64,000 nucleotides of DNA from Haemophilus parainfluenzae T3T1 (GTDB lineage: Bacteria; Pseudomonadota; Gammaproteobacteria; Enterobacterales; Pasteurellaceae), in NCBI RefSeq assembly GCF_000210895.1, contig NC_015964.1:1013501-1077500 (forward strand), written 5' to 3'. Made by a program: the position numbers and the translations under genes. The notes below the pieces were generated by a model. It saw only the letters and a program-made list of their open reading frames with translations, ran no database searches and was not told the DNA's origin. Shown here piece after piece: positions 41,694-51,560 of the stretch (position 1 is the stretch's first letter; every line of letters starts with the position of its first letter).

Positions 41694-41979
41694 CGAGTTG
41701 GCTTTTCACCCAGTTTATAAAATCCGGATCCATTGTTTTGAGCATATTAGAACCACGCGTAATGGTTGCCGCACTGGTATTGAGATTTTGTTGAATCTCT
41801 CGTTGTGAGAGATTCTTATCCAATAACTGAGCCACGATTTGTAAACGCAAACCCACTGCATCGCGCTCATCAGGCGTGAGCAGAAGCGTTAAGAAATCTT
41901 GTGCTTTCCCTTGTTCAAATGCGCTTTGCAAGGTTGTGAGGAAAGCATTCCATTGTTCTAAATTGCGACTAATATACAT
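41671..41979 (-). CDS. trpR: Trp repressor TrpR
   Basis: Tryptophan-dependent repressor, 102 aa, all-helical dimer. Visible: [48 protein letters not shown], with the helix-turn-helix. It lies between slt and mtgA, the order slt-trpR being ancestral. A candidate operator is upstream. Confidence 0.94.
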   Translation of the reverse strand: MYISRNLEQWNAFLTTLQSAFEQGKAQDFLTLLLTPDERDAVGLRLQIVAQLLDKNLSQREIQQNLNTSAATITRGSNMLKTMDPDFINWVKSQLDEQAAKN

Positions 41980-42001
41980 ATCAACAATCCTATACTATTA
42001 A

Positions 42002-42016
42002 ACTAGTGCGACTAGT
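42002..42016 (-). promoter_or_regulatory. Candidate TrpR operator before trpR
   Basis: Two ACTAGT half sites separated by three bases, 22 bases upstream of the trpR ATG. The E. coli operator has the same half sites two bases apart. The right half overlaps a -10-like TATACT (minus strand, 42014-42019) and the slt stop codon. Confidence 0.45.
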
Positions 42017-44204
42017 ATAGCCGATCGTATTCCTCTTTGCTAAAGGTTTGTAATTTTTCTTTGTCTTGTAGGTGTTGATAGTAAAAATCGTAAGTTAATA
42101 CGTTTTGAACATAACCTCGCGTTTCAAAGAACGGAATAGAGGCAATAAATTCATCCATGGCCAATTTGCCATTGGCTCTCGCAAGCCATTTTTCTACACG
42201 GCTTGCTCCCGCATTATAAGCAGAGGCGATCAAAATACGATTATTTGGATATTTAGCATTCAGCTCATTTAAGTGAGCTGTACCGAGTAAAATATTATTA
42301 AGCGGTTTGAATAGATCTGATTCGCCGTTATAAGGAAGTTGCTGATTCTCAGCCGTTTTTTGCGCAGTACTTGGCAATAGCTGCATTAATCCACGCGCAT
42401 TCGCAGAAGATTGTGCCATTGGATTCCAAGCACTTTCTTGGCGAGCGATTGCCATGGCGAAGGTTTTGGTGACACGATTATCTACAATGGCTTGTGGTTC
42501 CGTCGCGCTGAGATTCACATTACTGAGGGCAATATCAAAATATTGACTGTAAGCATTTGGTAAACGTAATCCGATATAATCCCATGCTTTCGCAATAATT
42601 GAGCCATCCACGCCTAATTCAAACCAATTTTGTTCATTTGCATATTGGCTTAATGCAAGTTGTTTCTCTTGCGGTAGTTTTTCTAATAGAGAACGCCAGC
42701 GTTGTTTGGCTGCACCTAATCGATCTAATTGACGTAGTTCTGCAATCTCAGCTAATTCAGTTGCATATTTCTCTTGGATATTGGACTCTTGAGGAATTTT
42801 AGGCATTTCCAGTTTGTAGGAATGACCTAATTTGACGGCTGCTAACATTGGATAAAACCCACGTTCTCTCGATAAAGCTTCTAATCGTTGTTTCGCATCT
42901 TTATCGGATGCTTGAGCAGCTATTTTAGCCATCCAATAACGCCATTCTTGTTTTTGTTTTGCTTCATCTGAAAGTGCATTTAACCAGGCGAGTAAATCTG
43001 TTTGTTGCCAAATAGCCGTACGTAAACGACGTTCAATGAGGTTATCTGCATTGAGTTTAAGAATTTCCTGATCGCGCCATTGCACAAAATTAGGACTTTC
43101 GTTATCAAAGAAACGGCTAATAAAAGCGATTTTCCAATCACGTAATTCAGTTTCGTTTAATTGCCAAGTCTTAGCCCATTGCTCGTAAGGGGTGAAGGTT
43201 GGCTCATTCATATTTTCTGGAATGGTTCGCAAATAACGAGAAAAACCTAGCACTACGGCAAATTTATGGATAATTTTATTCGTATTACCATCAATTAATG
43301 GCAATGACTCAGCGAGTGTTTTCAAATTAGCTGGATTTTTTAAGAGATCCAAATAAAGAGCCAAATCGATATTTACCTGAGCATTTTCTTTTGCACCATC
43401 AACTTTTTCTAATTCTTTAGCGAGTATTTCGAGACCTTTCGCGTTATTCTTACTAAAAAGCATTTCCGCTTTTTGATAGATCTTCTCTTCAGTGCGTCCA
43501 CCTTGTGAATACCAAGCCGCCCATAGCTGAGCATCATTAGGAAGCTCCGCATTGTTAAGCCAAAGTTGTTCATACTCAGATAAAATAGCCGATTTATTCT
43601 TGTCGTTTGATTGGTTTTCTGCTGTTTGACTAGTATTAGCTGTTTCTATTTGATATTTAGCTGTGAGCACGGCAATTTGTGTTTCCAAATTATTTGGCGT
43701 GAGTTTAGCGAGCGCTTGAGTATCTTCAGCATTGGTGAATAATGTAAAAATGCTTTGTTCTAATTTTCCACGTAGAAAATGAGAGGCATGCTGCTGAATA
43801 AATTGTTCAATGTCTGTTCGTAATGCATTTACTTCTTCACGAGGCGTATCGCGATTAACGGTTTTTACACGCGCATCTAAATAAGCCGCCATAGCATCAG
43901 TTTGCAATGGATAGCCTTTTAAAGAATCAATAAGCCCAAGAAATAATTTGGCATTATTAGAAACATGATTATTTTTGACCGCACTTTTTAGGAGCGATTC
44001 TAATTGCAGAAAAGTCGCGCGTTGTTCAATCAACTTTAATTCATGAGCATGCTGTTGCTGCGCCCATTTGGTTTGTTCTTCTGCAAGGTTAATTTGTGGC
44101 ACCGTTTCATTTTTGCTTTTATGGGCATGCTGATTAGCCAAAGCTGAGCCTGAAAGTGCAGTTAAAATTAATAACGAAATTGTCGTGTGTTTAAGTGCTC
44201 GCAT
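42012..44204 (-). CDS. slt: Soluble lytic murein transglycosylase
   Basis: Periplasmic enzyme cleaving glycan strands to 1,6-anhydro-muropeptides. 730 aa from the ATG at 44204 (MRALKHTTISLLILTALSGSALA signal peptide, weak GGA upstream); an ATG at 44216 is possible. Long helical U domain, then the catalytic domain near residues 585-700 (ARQESAWNPMAQSSANARGLMQLLPSTA with catalytic Glu). The stop codon overlaps the trpR operator. Confidence 0.92.
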   Translation of the reverse strand: MRALKHTTISLLILTALSGSALANQHAHKSKNETVPQINLAEEQTKWAQQQHAHELKLIEQRATFLQLESLLKSAVKNNHVSNNAKLFLGLIDSLKGYPLQTDAMAAYLDARVKTVNRDTPREEVNALRTDIEQFIQQHASHFLRGKLEQSIFTLFTNAEDTQALAKLTPNNLETQIAVLTAKYQIETANTSQTAENQSNDKNKSAILSEYEQLWLNNAELPNDAQLWAAWYSQGGRTEEKIYQKAEMLFSKNNAKGLEILAKELEKVDGAKENAQVNIDLALYLDLLKNPANLKTLAESLPLIDGNTNKIIHKFAVVLGFSRYLRTIPENMNEPTFTPYEQWAKTWQLNETELRDWKIAFISRFFDNESPNFVQWRDQEILKLNADNLIERRLRTAIWQQTDLLAWLNALSDEAKQKQEWRYWMAKIAAQASDKDAKQRLEALSRERGFYPMLAAVKLGHSYKLEMPKIPQESNIQEKYATELAEIAELRQLDRLGAAKQRWRSLLEKLPQEKQLALSQYANEQNWFELGVDGSIIAKAWDYIGLRLPNAYSQYFDIALSNVNLSATEPQAIVDNRVTKTFAMAIARQESAWNPMAQSSANARGLMQLLPSTAQKTAENQQLPYNGESDLFKPLNNILLGTAHLNELNAKYPNNRILIASAYNAGASRVEKWLARANGKLAMDEFIASIPFFETRGYVQNVLTYDFYYQHLQDKEKLQTFSKEEYDRLY

Positions 44205-44224
44205 AGGAGATTCCATATAAAGAG

Positions 44225-44250
44225 AAAGACGGATATTTAGATCCGTCTTT
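44225..44250 (-). terminator. yciI terminator
   Basis: AAAGACGGAT and ATCCGTCTTT form a 10-bp stem with a 6-base loop, between the yciI stop and the slt start. The minus-strand side is followed by a T-rich tract. Confidence 0.75.
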
Positions 44251-44270
44251 GAGTGTAGAGTTCGTTTTAT

Positions 44271-44567
44271 TTAGAAAACTTTTTTGAAAGGCTTCACAAT
44301 CACATCACCGTAAACGCCAGCTTCAACATAAGGATCTTGTGTCGCCCAGTTTTTTGCTGCAGACAGGCTTTCGAATCGAGCAATCACAGTCGAGCCTGTA
44401 AAGCCAGCTTCACCTGGATTTTCATCGTCAATGGCTGGATTGGGACCGGCGGTTAATAAGCGACCTTCAGCTTGCAATTGTTTTAAACGAGCGAGATGCT
44501 GCTCACGTACAGCAAGGCGTTTTTCTAAAGTGCCAGGAATATCTTGGGCAAAAATCACGTAATACAT
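44271..44567 (-). CDS. yciI: YciI family protein
   Basis: Small protein of the YCII domain family, exact role unknown. 98 aa with the start at 44567 ([28 protein letters not shown]), matching E. coli YciI length; AAGGA is upstream. Two earlier in-frame ATGs exist, one adjacent. Last gene of yciC-yciB-yciA-yciI. Confidence 0.92.
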   Translation of the reverse strand: MYYVIFAQDIPGTLEKRLAVREQHLARLKQLQAEGRLLTAGPNPAIDDENPGEAGFTGSTVIARFESLSAAKNWATQDPYVEAGVYGDVIVKPFKKVF

Positions 44568-44578
44568 CATTTTTCCTT

Positions 44579-45049
44579 TTAACAACTTAATTGTAATTCT
44601 TCGATGGTGGCTAACGCACGTTCTAATTCAAGATTGCCTTCGCGTGGAATACCGCGAGCTTTGCCATCTTTCCCAACAGCCACAAAGGTAAATACGGCTT
44701 CCGTTACGCAATAGCGTTCGCCAATTGGTTCACTGGCCACTTTTTTCACCCATACTTCTACTTTGATTTTAATAGAAGAGCGGCCTACGCTGAGGCATTG
44801 GCCGTAACAACACACCACGTCACCAACGGCGATTGGTTTGATGAAGTTCATACTTTCAACAGCAACAGTGACCACACGGCCATGAGCGATTTCTTTTGCT
44901 AGAATTGCTCCGCCCATATCCATTTGTGACATAATCCAGCCACCAAAAATATCGCCGTTGGCGTTGGTATCTGAAGGCATAGCCAAGGTACGTAGTAATA
45001 ATACGCCTTTAGATTGACGACCTTCTTTATCAGTAAGATTTAAAGCCAT
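44579..45049 (-). CDS. yciA: Acyl-CoA thioesterase YciA
   Basis: Hot-dog fold acyl-CoA thioesterase, 156 aa. Typical segments: [35 protein letters not shown] (catalytic Asp of the family) and [19 protein letters not shown]. Its first base overlaps the yciB stop. The H. influenzae protein of this family has broad substrate range. Confidence 0.94.
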   Translation of the reverse strand: MALNLTDKEGRQSKGVLLLRTLAMPSDTNANGDIFGGWIMSQMDMGGAILAKEIAHGRVVTVAVESMNFIKPIAVGDVVCCYGQCLSVGRSSIKIKVEVWVKKVASEPIGERYCVTEAVFTFVAVGKDGKARGIPREGNLELERALATIEELQLSC

Positions 45050-45603
45050 TATTTTTCCCCGTCATTTTTTTGATCATCTTTAGGTAAGTAACGGTAAATA
45101 TAAGCACCGCTGACGATTGTTGCAACAAAGGTCATACCAAGTAAACCAAAAGATTTGAAATCAACCCAAGCATCTTCAGACATATTTTGGCTGATATAAA
45201 TATTTACAAGCATACACAGAATGAAAAATCCTGCCCAGCCTAAATTCAATTTGTTCCACACATTATCTGGTAATTGGATTTCTTTGCCTAATAACTTTTT
45301 CACCAGTGGCGTATTAAATTGGAATTGTGCAACCAATAAAACAATGGCGAAGAGGGCATTAATAATGGTGACTTTCCATTGTAGGTATTTGATTTCATTG
45401 AAATAGGCAGTGAGTAAACCAAAAAAGACGACAGCAATCGCCATGATTTTTTGTTGTTTCTCAATCATGCCATATTTCAGTTTTAGTACAACCATCTGAA
45501 TGATGGTCGCGATAACTAAGACAATCGCTGCCTCACGCACCCCAAACATTTTGTAGGTGATGAAAAAGAGAACAAGAGGAATAAATTCAAGAAGTTGCTT
45601 CAT
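45049..45603 (-). CDS. yciB: Inner-membrane septation protein YciB (IspZ-like)
   Basis: Integral membrane protein of the YciB/IspZ family, linked to septation and envelope integrity in E. coli. 184 aa with five hydrophobic segments; [29 protein letters not shown] and TKWGxx-like [20 protein letters not shown]. Adjacent to yciC and yciA. Confidence 0.94.
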   Translation of the reverse strand: MKQLLEFIPLVLFFITYKMFGVREAAIVLVIATIIQMVVLKLKYGMIEKQQKIMAIAVVFFGLLTAYFNEIKYLQWKVTIINALFAIVLLVAQFQFNTPLVKKLLGKEIQLPDNVWNKLNLGWAGFFILCMLVNIYISQNMSEDAWVDFKSFGLLGMTFVATIVSGAYIYRYLPKDDQKNDGEK

Positions 45604-45604
45604 A

Positions 45605-46360
45605 TTATGCCTTCATAAATAAACTGTAAAAACGGTAAGTAAATACCAAAATAAATATTTGAAATAATGCTACCAAAATGCCAAAAATCACACTTAAAAA
45701 TGATGTGCCTAGTGTTGTGCCAATGCTATTCGCTAATAGAGGTAAAAGTAAATAAGTGATCAAGGCATAAGTAATGAGTACGCCATTTCGTTTAATACCC
45801 GCACGCCACACTTGTAAAGCGCTTTGTCCTATAGATTGATTGGAGACAATATAGTGCACAGGCGATAAGCATAGGCGAACAAAGAAAAATAAACCAAATA
45901 CCATTGAAACAAAGGCTAGAGGGGAGAGGGCATTTTTGCTTAAAAATGAGCTCATAACATCAGCAAGGCCAAATAAAAGTGGCAAACTCATAAAAATATC
46001 TAAAACGACCACACCTAAAAAACGGCGCAATGTCAGCATGAGACCTTGATTAATCGGATTTTGATTTTGCTGACTAATATGATGAATAGTTGCAATACCG
46101 AAGGTTGCAATAAAAGACATCAACAATTGTTGAAATACAAAAGATCCAATCAGCGCAGTTGGCTCCACTTTGCTCAACGCATTAATAATATCCTGTTGCG
46201 ATGGATCAGGATTATTACCCAAACTCGGCATTGGGACACTGACTAATGCATTGATAAATTGTGATGCAATGAAAACCCCAACGAAAAGCAGCACGGTTTT
46301 TCGCTGATTACGCATAAAGTTGAGACTATCTTGAAAAATCTGAGTAAAGTTAATTGGCAT
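45605..46360 (-). CDS. yciC: UPF0259 membrane protein YciC
   Basis: Membrane protein of unknown function, 251 aa from the ATG at 46360 (GTGGGAT is the RBS; the GTG within it is not the start). Six hydrophobic segments. One base before yciB. Probably starts the yci transcript. Confidence 0.88.
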   Translation of the reverse strand: MPINFTQIFQDSLNFMRNQRKTVLLFVGVFIASQFINALVSVPMPSLGNNPDPSQQDIINALSKVEPTALIGSFVFQQLLMSFIATFGIATIHHISQQNQNPINQGLMLTLRRFLGVVVLDIFMSLPLLFGLADVMSSFLSKNALSPLAFVSMVFGLFFFVRLCLSPVHYIVSNQSIGQSALQVWRAGIKRNGVLITYALITYLLLPLLANSIGTTLGTSFLSVIFGILVALFQIFILVFTYRFYSLFMKA

Positions 46361-46471
46361 ATTATATCCCACAATAATAAAACCCCGATTATACAGGGTT
46401 TATTGTTTTTTTCATAAAATCAGGTTGTTTAATGGTGATTTGAGTCACTCTTTTCAAGATCACATATCGCT

Positions 46472-47110
46472 TTACTCATTAGCGTAACCATTCGGTGGTA
46501 ACGGCTTGCCGTCTAAATAGGCTTGATTTTCAATGAGTTTTAATCGCTCTTCAATAAACCATTTAATCACTAAAGGATAAATATTATATTCCTGTTCACG
46601 TGTACGAAGTTCAATTTCTTCAATTGTATCGTCAGGGAAAATAGGTACTTTAGCTTGTAACACAATGGCACCGCCATCGATCTCTTCATTGACAAAATGC
46701 ACGGTTGTACCATGTTCGCTGTCGCCATTCTCAAGTGCTCTTTGATAAGTGTGTATCCCAGGATATTTTGGCAGAAGGGAAGGGTGAATATTTAAAATTT
46801 TCCCCGTAAAACGTTGTGTGAATGGTTTGGTTAAGATTTTCATGTAACCAGCTAATACAATGAGATCAACATTGAGATCGTCTAAATAATCACCGATAGC
46901 CTTATCCATATCGAGATTAGAGGCAAAATCTTGGCGCAAAAAAACTCGGCTAGGAATGCCCGCACTTTTAGCGCGTTCTAAGCCAAATGAATCGATTTTA
47001 TTACTGATGACAGTCACAATCTTTCCTGGAATAAAGCCTGCTTGACAAGCCTCAATTATCGCTTGAAGATTCGATCCTTGCCCTGAAATTAGGACGGCAA
47101 TTTTTTTCAT
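46472..47110 (-). CDS. purN: Phosphoribosylglycinamide formyltransferase PurN
   Basis: Adds the formyl group of 10-formyl-THF to GAR in purine synthesis. 212 aa from the ATG at 47110. Motifs: ISGQGSNLQAII at the N-terminus, LAGYMKIL, and the catalytic NIHPSLLPKYPG...H...TVHFVNEEIDGG. Follows purM, as in the purMN operon. Confidence 0.95.
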   Translation of the reverse strand: MKKIAVLISGQGSNLQAIIEACQAGFIPGKIVTVISNKIDSFGLERAKSAGIPSRVFLRQDFASNLDMDKAIGDYLDDLNVDLIVLAGYMKILTKPFTQRFTGKILNIHPSLLPKYPGIHTYQRALENGDSEHGTTVHFVNEEIDGGAIVLQAKVPIFPDDTIEEIELRTREQEYNIYPLVIKWFIEERLKLIENQAYLDGKPLPPNGYANE

Positions 47111-47128
47111 ATTATTCAACATAAAAGA

Positions 47129-47161
47129 AGGGCGAACCTTTCATTCTGAAATTTTCGCCCT
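47129..47161 (-). terminator. Hairpin between purM and purN
   Basis: AGGGCGAA and TTCGCCCT, an 8-bp stem with a 17-base loop, followed on the minus strand by TTCTTTTAT. It may reduce purN expression relative to purM rather than end the operon. Confidence 0.5.
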
Positions 47162-47178
47162 GAGATGGAAAAGAGATA

Positions 47179-48216
47179 TCATTTAATGATAACTTGTGGT
47201 TCGTCATCTGTCGCACTTTCGATATGACCGATTAACCAGGCATTTTCACCTGATTGCTTTAAAATCGCTAAAGCGGTTTCTACTTCTGATTGTGGTAATG
47301 CAATCACCATGCCCACGCCACAGTTAAATGTACGGTACATTTCATAGGTTTCAATGTTGCCTTTTTCTTGTAACCATTTGAACACCGGTTGCCATTCCCA
47401 GCTGCTTTCATCAATGACTGCTTTAGTATTTTTCGGTAATACACGAGGGATATTTTCCCAGAAACCGCCACCGGTTAAGTGCGCAATAGCATGGACTTCC
47501 GTTTGTTTGATTAACGCAAGAACAGATTTTACATAGATTTTTGTCGGTGCAAGCACTTGCTCACTTAATGGACGACCATCTAATTGCTCTGTGGCCGGAT
47601 TTACACCAGCAACATCAATGACTTTACGAATTAAAGAATAACCGTTTGAATGCGGACCACTTGAACCAAGCGCGATTAGGGCATCACCCACTTTAACTTG
47701 GCTACCATCAATGATTTCTGATTTTTCAACGACACCCACACAGAAACCAGCAAGGTCATAATCACCTGCGTGATACATACCTGGCATTTCAGCGGTTTCG
47801 CCACCGACTAATGCACAACCCGATTGCACACAGCCTTCTGCGATGCCTTTGACCACATCAGAAGCAACATCCACATCAAGTTTGCCCGTAGCATAGTAAT
47901 CTAAGAAGAATAGTGGTTCTGCACCTTGTACGACTAAATCGTTAACACACATTGCAACCAAATCAATACCGATGGTATCGTGTTTTTTTAAGTCAATGGC
48001 TAAACGTAATTTGGTTCCTACACCGTCTGTACCAGAAACAAGGATTGGTTCTTTGTATTTGCCTGGAATGGCACATAGTGCACCAAACCCACCTAATCCC
48101 CCGATGACTTCAGGGCGAGTTGTCCGTTTTACGTGTGGTTTAATACGTTCAACTAATTCATTACCGGCATTAATATCCACGCCTGCATCTTTATAACTTA
48201 ATGATGGTTTGCTCAC
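47179..48216 (-). CDS. purM: Phosphoribosylformylglycinamidine cyclo-ligase PurM
   Basis: AIR synthetase, fifth step of purine synthesis. 345 aa, normal length. [26 protein letters not shown] at the N-terminus; the ATP-binding GLGGFGALC and [10 protein letters not shown] segments; and [13 protein letters not shown] PurR box is upstream. Confidence 0.97.
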   Translation of the reverse strand: MSKPSLSYKDAGVDINAGNELVERIKPHVKRTTRPEVIGGLGGFGALCAIPGKYKEPILVSGTDGVGTKLRLAIDLKKHDTIGIDLVAMCVNDLVVQGAEPLFFLDYYATGKLDVDVASDVVKGIAEGCVQSGCALVGGETAEMPGMYHAGDYDLAGFCVGVVEKSEIIDGSQVKVGDALIALGSSGPHSNGYSLIRKVIDVAGVNPATEQLDGRPLSEQVLAPTKIYVKSVLALIKQTEVHAIAHLTGGGFWENIPRVLPKNTKAVIDESSWEWQPVFKWLQEKGNIETYEMYRTFNCGVGMVIALPQSEVETALAILKQSGENAWLIGHIESATDDEPQVIIK

Positions 48217-48270
48217 AATGTTGTCCTATATTTTTAGGTTAAATGAAAAACGGCGTGATTGTATCAGATT

Positions 48271-48286
48271 AAGCAAACGTTTGCGA
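48271..48286 (-). promoter_or_regulatory. PurR operator of purM
   Basis: AAGCAAACGTTTGCGA, with the core GCAAACGTTTGC perfectly palindromic and 14/16 to the PurR consensus ACGCAAACGTTTGCGT. It lies about 55 bases before the purM ATG. Confidence 0.85.
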
Positions 48287-48368
48287 TAGTGATTTAATCA
48301 GGATTTAAGCAAAAAAATAACCGCACTTTATTTTGCATGATAAAGTGCGGTCAATTTCAAAAGTGTTT

Positions 48369-48656
48369 TTAGCGATTCGCTAATTCGAAAATCATCGCTT
48401 CAGCTTGGCAGCTAAATGTAAAACGAGCCGTTAAATTTGCACCATTTTCAGTTTCAGTGATTTCACTTTTAATGTCACAAGGATCGCTTTCTGTTTTGCG
48501 TGCTTTTTCAATGAAACGATTAAGTGCCGCTTCAGCTTCAGCTTTATTCGCATAGGTTTGATGAATATCAACAGCGCAATCTGAACCGTCAATAATAGTA
48601 CCCACATCAACACAACTACAAGTGAGAGATTCTTCTGCTTTGCATGTTACTGTCAT
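48369..48656 (-). CDS. yfcZ: YfcZ/YiiS family protein (DUF406)
   Basis: Small protein of unknown role, 95 aa. MTVTCKAEESLTCSCVDVGTIIDGSDCAVDI, with Cys-rich N-terminus, matches the YfcZ/YiiS family. As in E. coli it is divergent from fadL, so the association is conserved. Confidence 0.9.
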   Translation of the reverse strand: MTVTCKAEESLTCSCVDVGTIIDGSDCAVDIHQTYANKAEAEAALNRFIEKARKTESDPCDIKSEITETENGANLTARFTFSCQAEAMIFELANR

Positions 48657-48757
48657 AGGATTTCCTTATTTTAAAATTAAGATTGATCGTATTTTAGCAC
48701 TTTTGAGCCACCTGCAAAAGTAACTACATTTTTTTAATTTAAATATCATTTGTTTAC

Positions 48758-48774
48758 CACTGGTCGGAACACTT
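48758..48774 (+). promoter_or_regulatory. Candidate FadR binding site before fadL
   Basis: CACTGGTCGGAACACTT matches the FadR consensus AACTGGTCNGACCNGTT at 12 of 15 fixed positions. It lies about 90 bases before the fadL ATG. In E. coli FadR represses fadL. Confidence 0.55.
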
Positions 48775-48864
48775 ACAAATTAGTATGAAATAATTTGCAC
48801 TCCATTTATTGGAGTTTTAGAATCTCGCGGATTTTTTCATTATTATTAATAACAAAGGTTCCAA

Positions 48865-50244
48865 ATGACAAAATTTAATAAAACGCTATTAGCAACAGCG
48901 ACATTACTCGCAGCGGGCGGTGCAAATGCAGCAGCATTCCAATTAGCAGAAGTTTCTACATCAGGCTTAGGAATGGCTTACGCTGGAAATGCAGCTGTTA
49001 CTGATAATGCTTCAGTAGTTGCAAGTAACCCAGCATTAATGACGGAGTTTAAAAAAGCAGAGTTATCTGCTGGTGGAATTCTAGTTGATGCAGATGTTGA
49101 TGTCACAGGTACTATTGGTGGAGTACCAGCTAATCATAAAAATGTCATTCCAAATGCCATTATTCCTAATATGTACGTGGTTGTGCCAGTAAATGACCGC
49201 TTTGCATTGGGTGGCGGTATGAATGTTAATTATGGTTTAAAATCTGAATATAATGATACCTATGCTGCTGGTGTGTATGGTGGTAGAACAGAATTAAAAG
49301 CATTAAATTTTAATTTAAGTGGAGCATATGATTTAGGCTATGGCTTTAGTTTTGGTGTAGGTGTAAATGCAATTTATTCTGATGCAGAGGTTCAACGTCA
49401 TTTAGGTATCGGTGGTAAAGCGGTTGCACAGCAATTAGGTGCAATGGCAGCAAAATTAAGTGCTGCTGGACAAACAGCTAAAGCAACACAGTTATCAGCA
49501 GTTGCTAAACAATTAGCAAACGCCCCAGCAAATACATCTGTATCAAAAATTAAAGGTGATAAATGGAGCCTAGGATGGAATGCGGGTTTAACTTATAAAC
49601 TCAATGAAAATCATCGTTGGGGTTTAGCATATCACTCTGCAGTAAATGTTAAATTTAAAGGTAATTATTCAAATGAATTCCCTGTTACATATAATGCATT
49701 ATTATCTCAATTAGCAAATACAGGAGTTACCTTGCCAATTACTCAGGCAACTGGAGGTGAGATCGTTCCGGGTAGTTTAACTTTACACTTGCCAGCTTAT
49801 TGGGAATTTTCTGGATTCCATAAATTAACGGATAAATTAGCGGTTCAATATAGCTATAAATATACTGAATGGAAGCGTTTGAAAAGCTTAACTGCTTATG
49901 GTGAAAGTGGTAATGTTTTATTCCATAAAGATGAAAAATTCAGTAATTCTTCACGTTATGCACTAGGTTTCTCTTATGATGCAACAGATGCCTTAACAGT
50001 GAGAGTTGGTGTTGCTTATGATAAGAATGCAAGTGTCAATCATCCATCAATCTCAATTCCAGATACAGATCGTATGTGGTATAGCTTAGGGGCAACTTAT
50101 CGTTTTACCCCGAACTTATCAGCTGATTTTGGATATGCACACTTACATGGTAAGAAAAATAGCTTTAAAGAAGGTTTATCAGGTCAATTTAAAGTTAAAT
50201 CAAGTGCTAACCTTTACGGTTTAAACTTAAACTACAGTTTCTAA
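48865..50244 (+). CDS. fadL: Long-chain fatty acid outer-membrane transporter FadL (P1 family)
   Basis: 14-strand outer-membrane barrel that takes up long-chain fatty acids and other hydrophobic ligands; in Haemophilus it is the P1 antigen family. 459 aa. Signal peptide MTKFNKTLLATATLLAAGGANA is followed by the mature start AAFQLAEVSTSGLGMAYAGNAAVTDNASVVASNPA, typical of FadL hatch domains. C-terminal Phe (NYSF). Confidence 0.94.
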   Translation: MTKFNKTLLATATLLAAGGANAAAFQLAEVSTSGLGMAYAGNAAVTDNASVVASNPALMTEFKKAELSAGGILVDADVDVTGTIGGVPANHKNVIPNAIIPNMYVVVPVNDRFALGGGMNVNYGLKSEYNDTYAAGVYGGRTELKALNFNLSGAYDLGYGFSFGVGVNAIYSDAEVQRHLGIGGKAVAQQLGAMAAKLSAAGQTAKATQLSAVAKQLANAPANTSVSKIKGDKWSLGWNAGLTYKLNENHRWGLAYHSAVNVKFKGNYSNEFPVTYNALLSQLANTGVTLPITQATGGEIVPGSLTLHLPAYWEFSGFHKLTDKLAVQYSYKYTEWKRLKSLTAYGESGNVLFHKDEKFSNSSRYALGFSYDATDALTVRVGVAYDKNASVNHPSISIPDTDRMWYSLGATYRFTPNLSADFGYAHLHGKKNSFKEGLSGQFKVKSSANLYGLNLNYSF

Positions 50245-50270
50245 TTTGTTAAAAATTTAGCATAATACGC

Positions 50271-50303
50271 AGCACACCGAATGTATGTTCGGTGTGCTTT
50301 TTT
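50271..50303 (+). terminator. fadL terminator
   Basis: AGCACACCGAA and TTCGGTGTGCT, 11-bp stem with a 6-base loop, followed by a T run. Confidence 0.9.
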
Positions 50304-50334
50304 CTTATATCACGCTATAAAAAACGAGAGAAAA

Positions 50335-50874
50335 ATGACCGCACTTTTTTATGCTTATATGGATTCACCAATTGGTCGGTTATTAATGCTTTCTGATGGT
50401 GAACATCTTACAAATTTAGATTGTGAGTTAGAACAAACCACGCCAAATCCAAATTGGATTTTACGAGAAGATTTACCGCTTTTTGAAAAAGTGCGGTGCG
50501 CTTTAATGCGTTATTTTAATGGTGAGCCAGAAAGTTTCTCCGATATTCCTTTATCGCCTAAAGGTACCGCATTTCAACAAGCGATTTGGAAAGCATTGCG
50601 TCAAATTCCTTATGGTAAAACGGCGAGTTATGGCGGGTTAGCAGAAAGCATTAATAATCCCAAGGCGGTGCGTGCCGTTGGTGGTGCAGTAGGGAGTAAT
50701 CCCATTAGTATTATTATTCCATGTCATCGTGTATTAGGGAAAAAATGTGAAATCACGGGTTTTGGTGGTGGATTGCCGGCAAAACGCTTTTTATTGAAAC
50801 TAGAAAATATTCCTTACATCGACAAAGGCGTAGAATACGTTAAACCGAAATTATTGAAGAAATACCACGAATGA
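50335..50874 (+). CDS. ogt: Methylated-DNA-protein-cysteine methyltransferase
   Basis: Direct-repair enzyme that moves the methyl group of O6-methylguanine to its own Cys. 179 aa. The active-site Cys is in IPCHRVLG. I chose the ATG at 50335 ([21 protein letters not shown]). The first codons are built on an uptake signal (ACCGCACTT right after the ATG). Overlaps mutH by 4 bases. Confidence 0.94.
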   Translation: MTALFYAYMDSPIGRLLMLSDGEHLTNLDCELEQTTPNPNWILREDLPLFEKVRCALMRYFNGEPESFSDIPLSPKGTAFQQAIWKALRQIPYGKTASYGGLAESINNPKAVRAVGGAVGSNPISIIIPCHRVLGKKCEITGFGGGLPAKRFLLKLENIPYIDKGVEYVKPKLLKKYHE

Positions 50875-51542
50875 TCCCACAAACCGAACAAGCCTTATTA
50901 GAAAAAGCGCAATCTATTGCGGGGTTAACTTTTGGCGAACTTGCAGATGAATTAAATATTCCCGTTCCGCCTGATTTAAAACGCGATAAAGGTTGGGTTG
51001 GAATGTTGCTTGAAAGTGCATTGGGGGCGACTGCTGGTAGTAAAGCAGAGCAGGACTTTTCCCATTTAGGCATCGAATTAAAAACCTTACCCATCAATGC
51101 CGAAGGTTTTCCGTTGGAAACCACGTTTGTGAGCCTTGCGCCCTTGGTTCAAAACTCAGGAGTAAATTGGGAAAATTCGCATGTTCGTCATAAATTATCG
51201 AAAGTCTTGTGGATTCCTATTGAAGGTAGTCGAGACATTCCTTTGCGTGAGCGTCATATTGGTCAGCCTATCTTATGGCGTCCTTCGACTGAACAAGAAC
51301 ATCAATTACGCCAAGATTGGGAAGAGTTGATGGATTATATTGTGCTCGGGAAGTTGGATCAGATTACAGCACGTATTGGTGAAGTTATGCAACTGCGTCC
51401 AAAAGGCGCCAATAGTAAAGCCATTACGAAAGGCATTGGGAAAAATGGGGAAGTGATTGATACCTTGCCGCTGGGGTTTTATTTACGGAAAGAATTTACA
51501 GCAGGCATTTTAAACGCTTTTCTTAATCATAAAAATGGGTGA
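50871..51542 (+). CDS. mutH: DNA mismatch repair endonuclease MutH
   Basis: Nicks the unmethylated strand at hemimethylated GATC during methyl-directed mismatch repair. 223 aa. The catalytic E..D...E-x-K arrangement appears as [19 protein letters not shown]. The start ATGA overlaps the ogt stop, suggesting coupled translation of two DNA repair proteins. The stop codon lies inside the terminator stem. Confidence 0.95.
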   Translation: MIPQTEQALLEKAQSIAGLTFGELADELNIPVPPDLKRDKGWVGMLLESALGATAGSKAEQDFSHLGIELKTLPINAEGFPLETTFVSLAPLVQNSGVNWENSHVRHKLSKVLWIPIEGSRDIPLRERHIGQPILWRPSTEQEHQLRQDWEELMDYIVLGKLDQITARIGEVMQLRPKGANSKAITKGIGKNGEVIDTLPLGFYLRKEFTAGILNAFLNHKNG

Positions 51543-51560
51543 ATCATCACCCATTTTTTA
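51531..51560. terminator. Bidirectional terminator between mutH and tilS
   Basis: AAAAATGGGTGA and TCACCCATTTTT with a 4-base loop. Flanked by A and T runs on both sides; includes the mutH stop. Confidence 0.9.
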
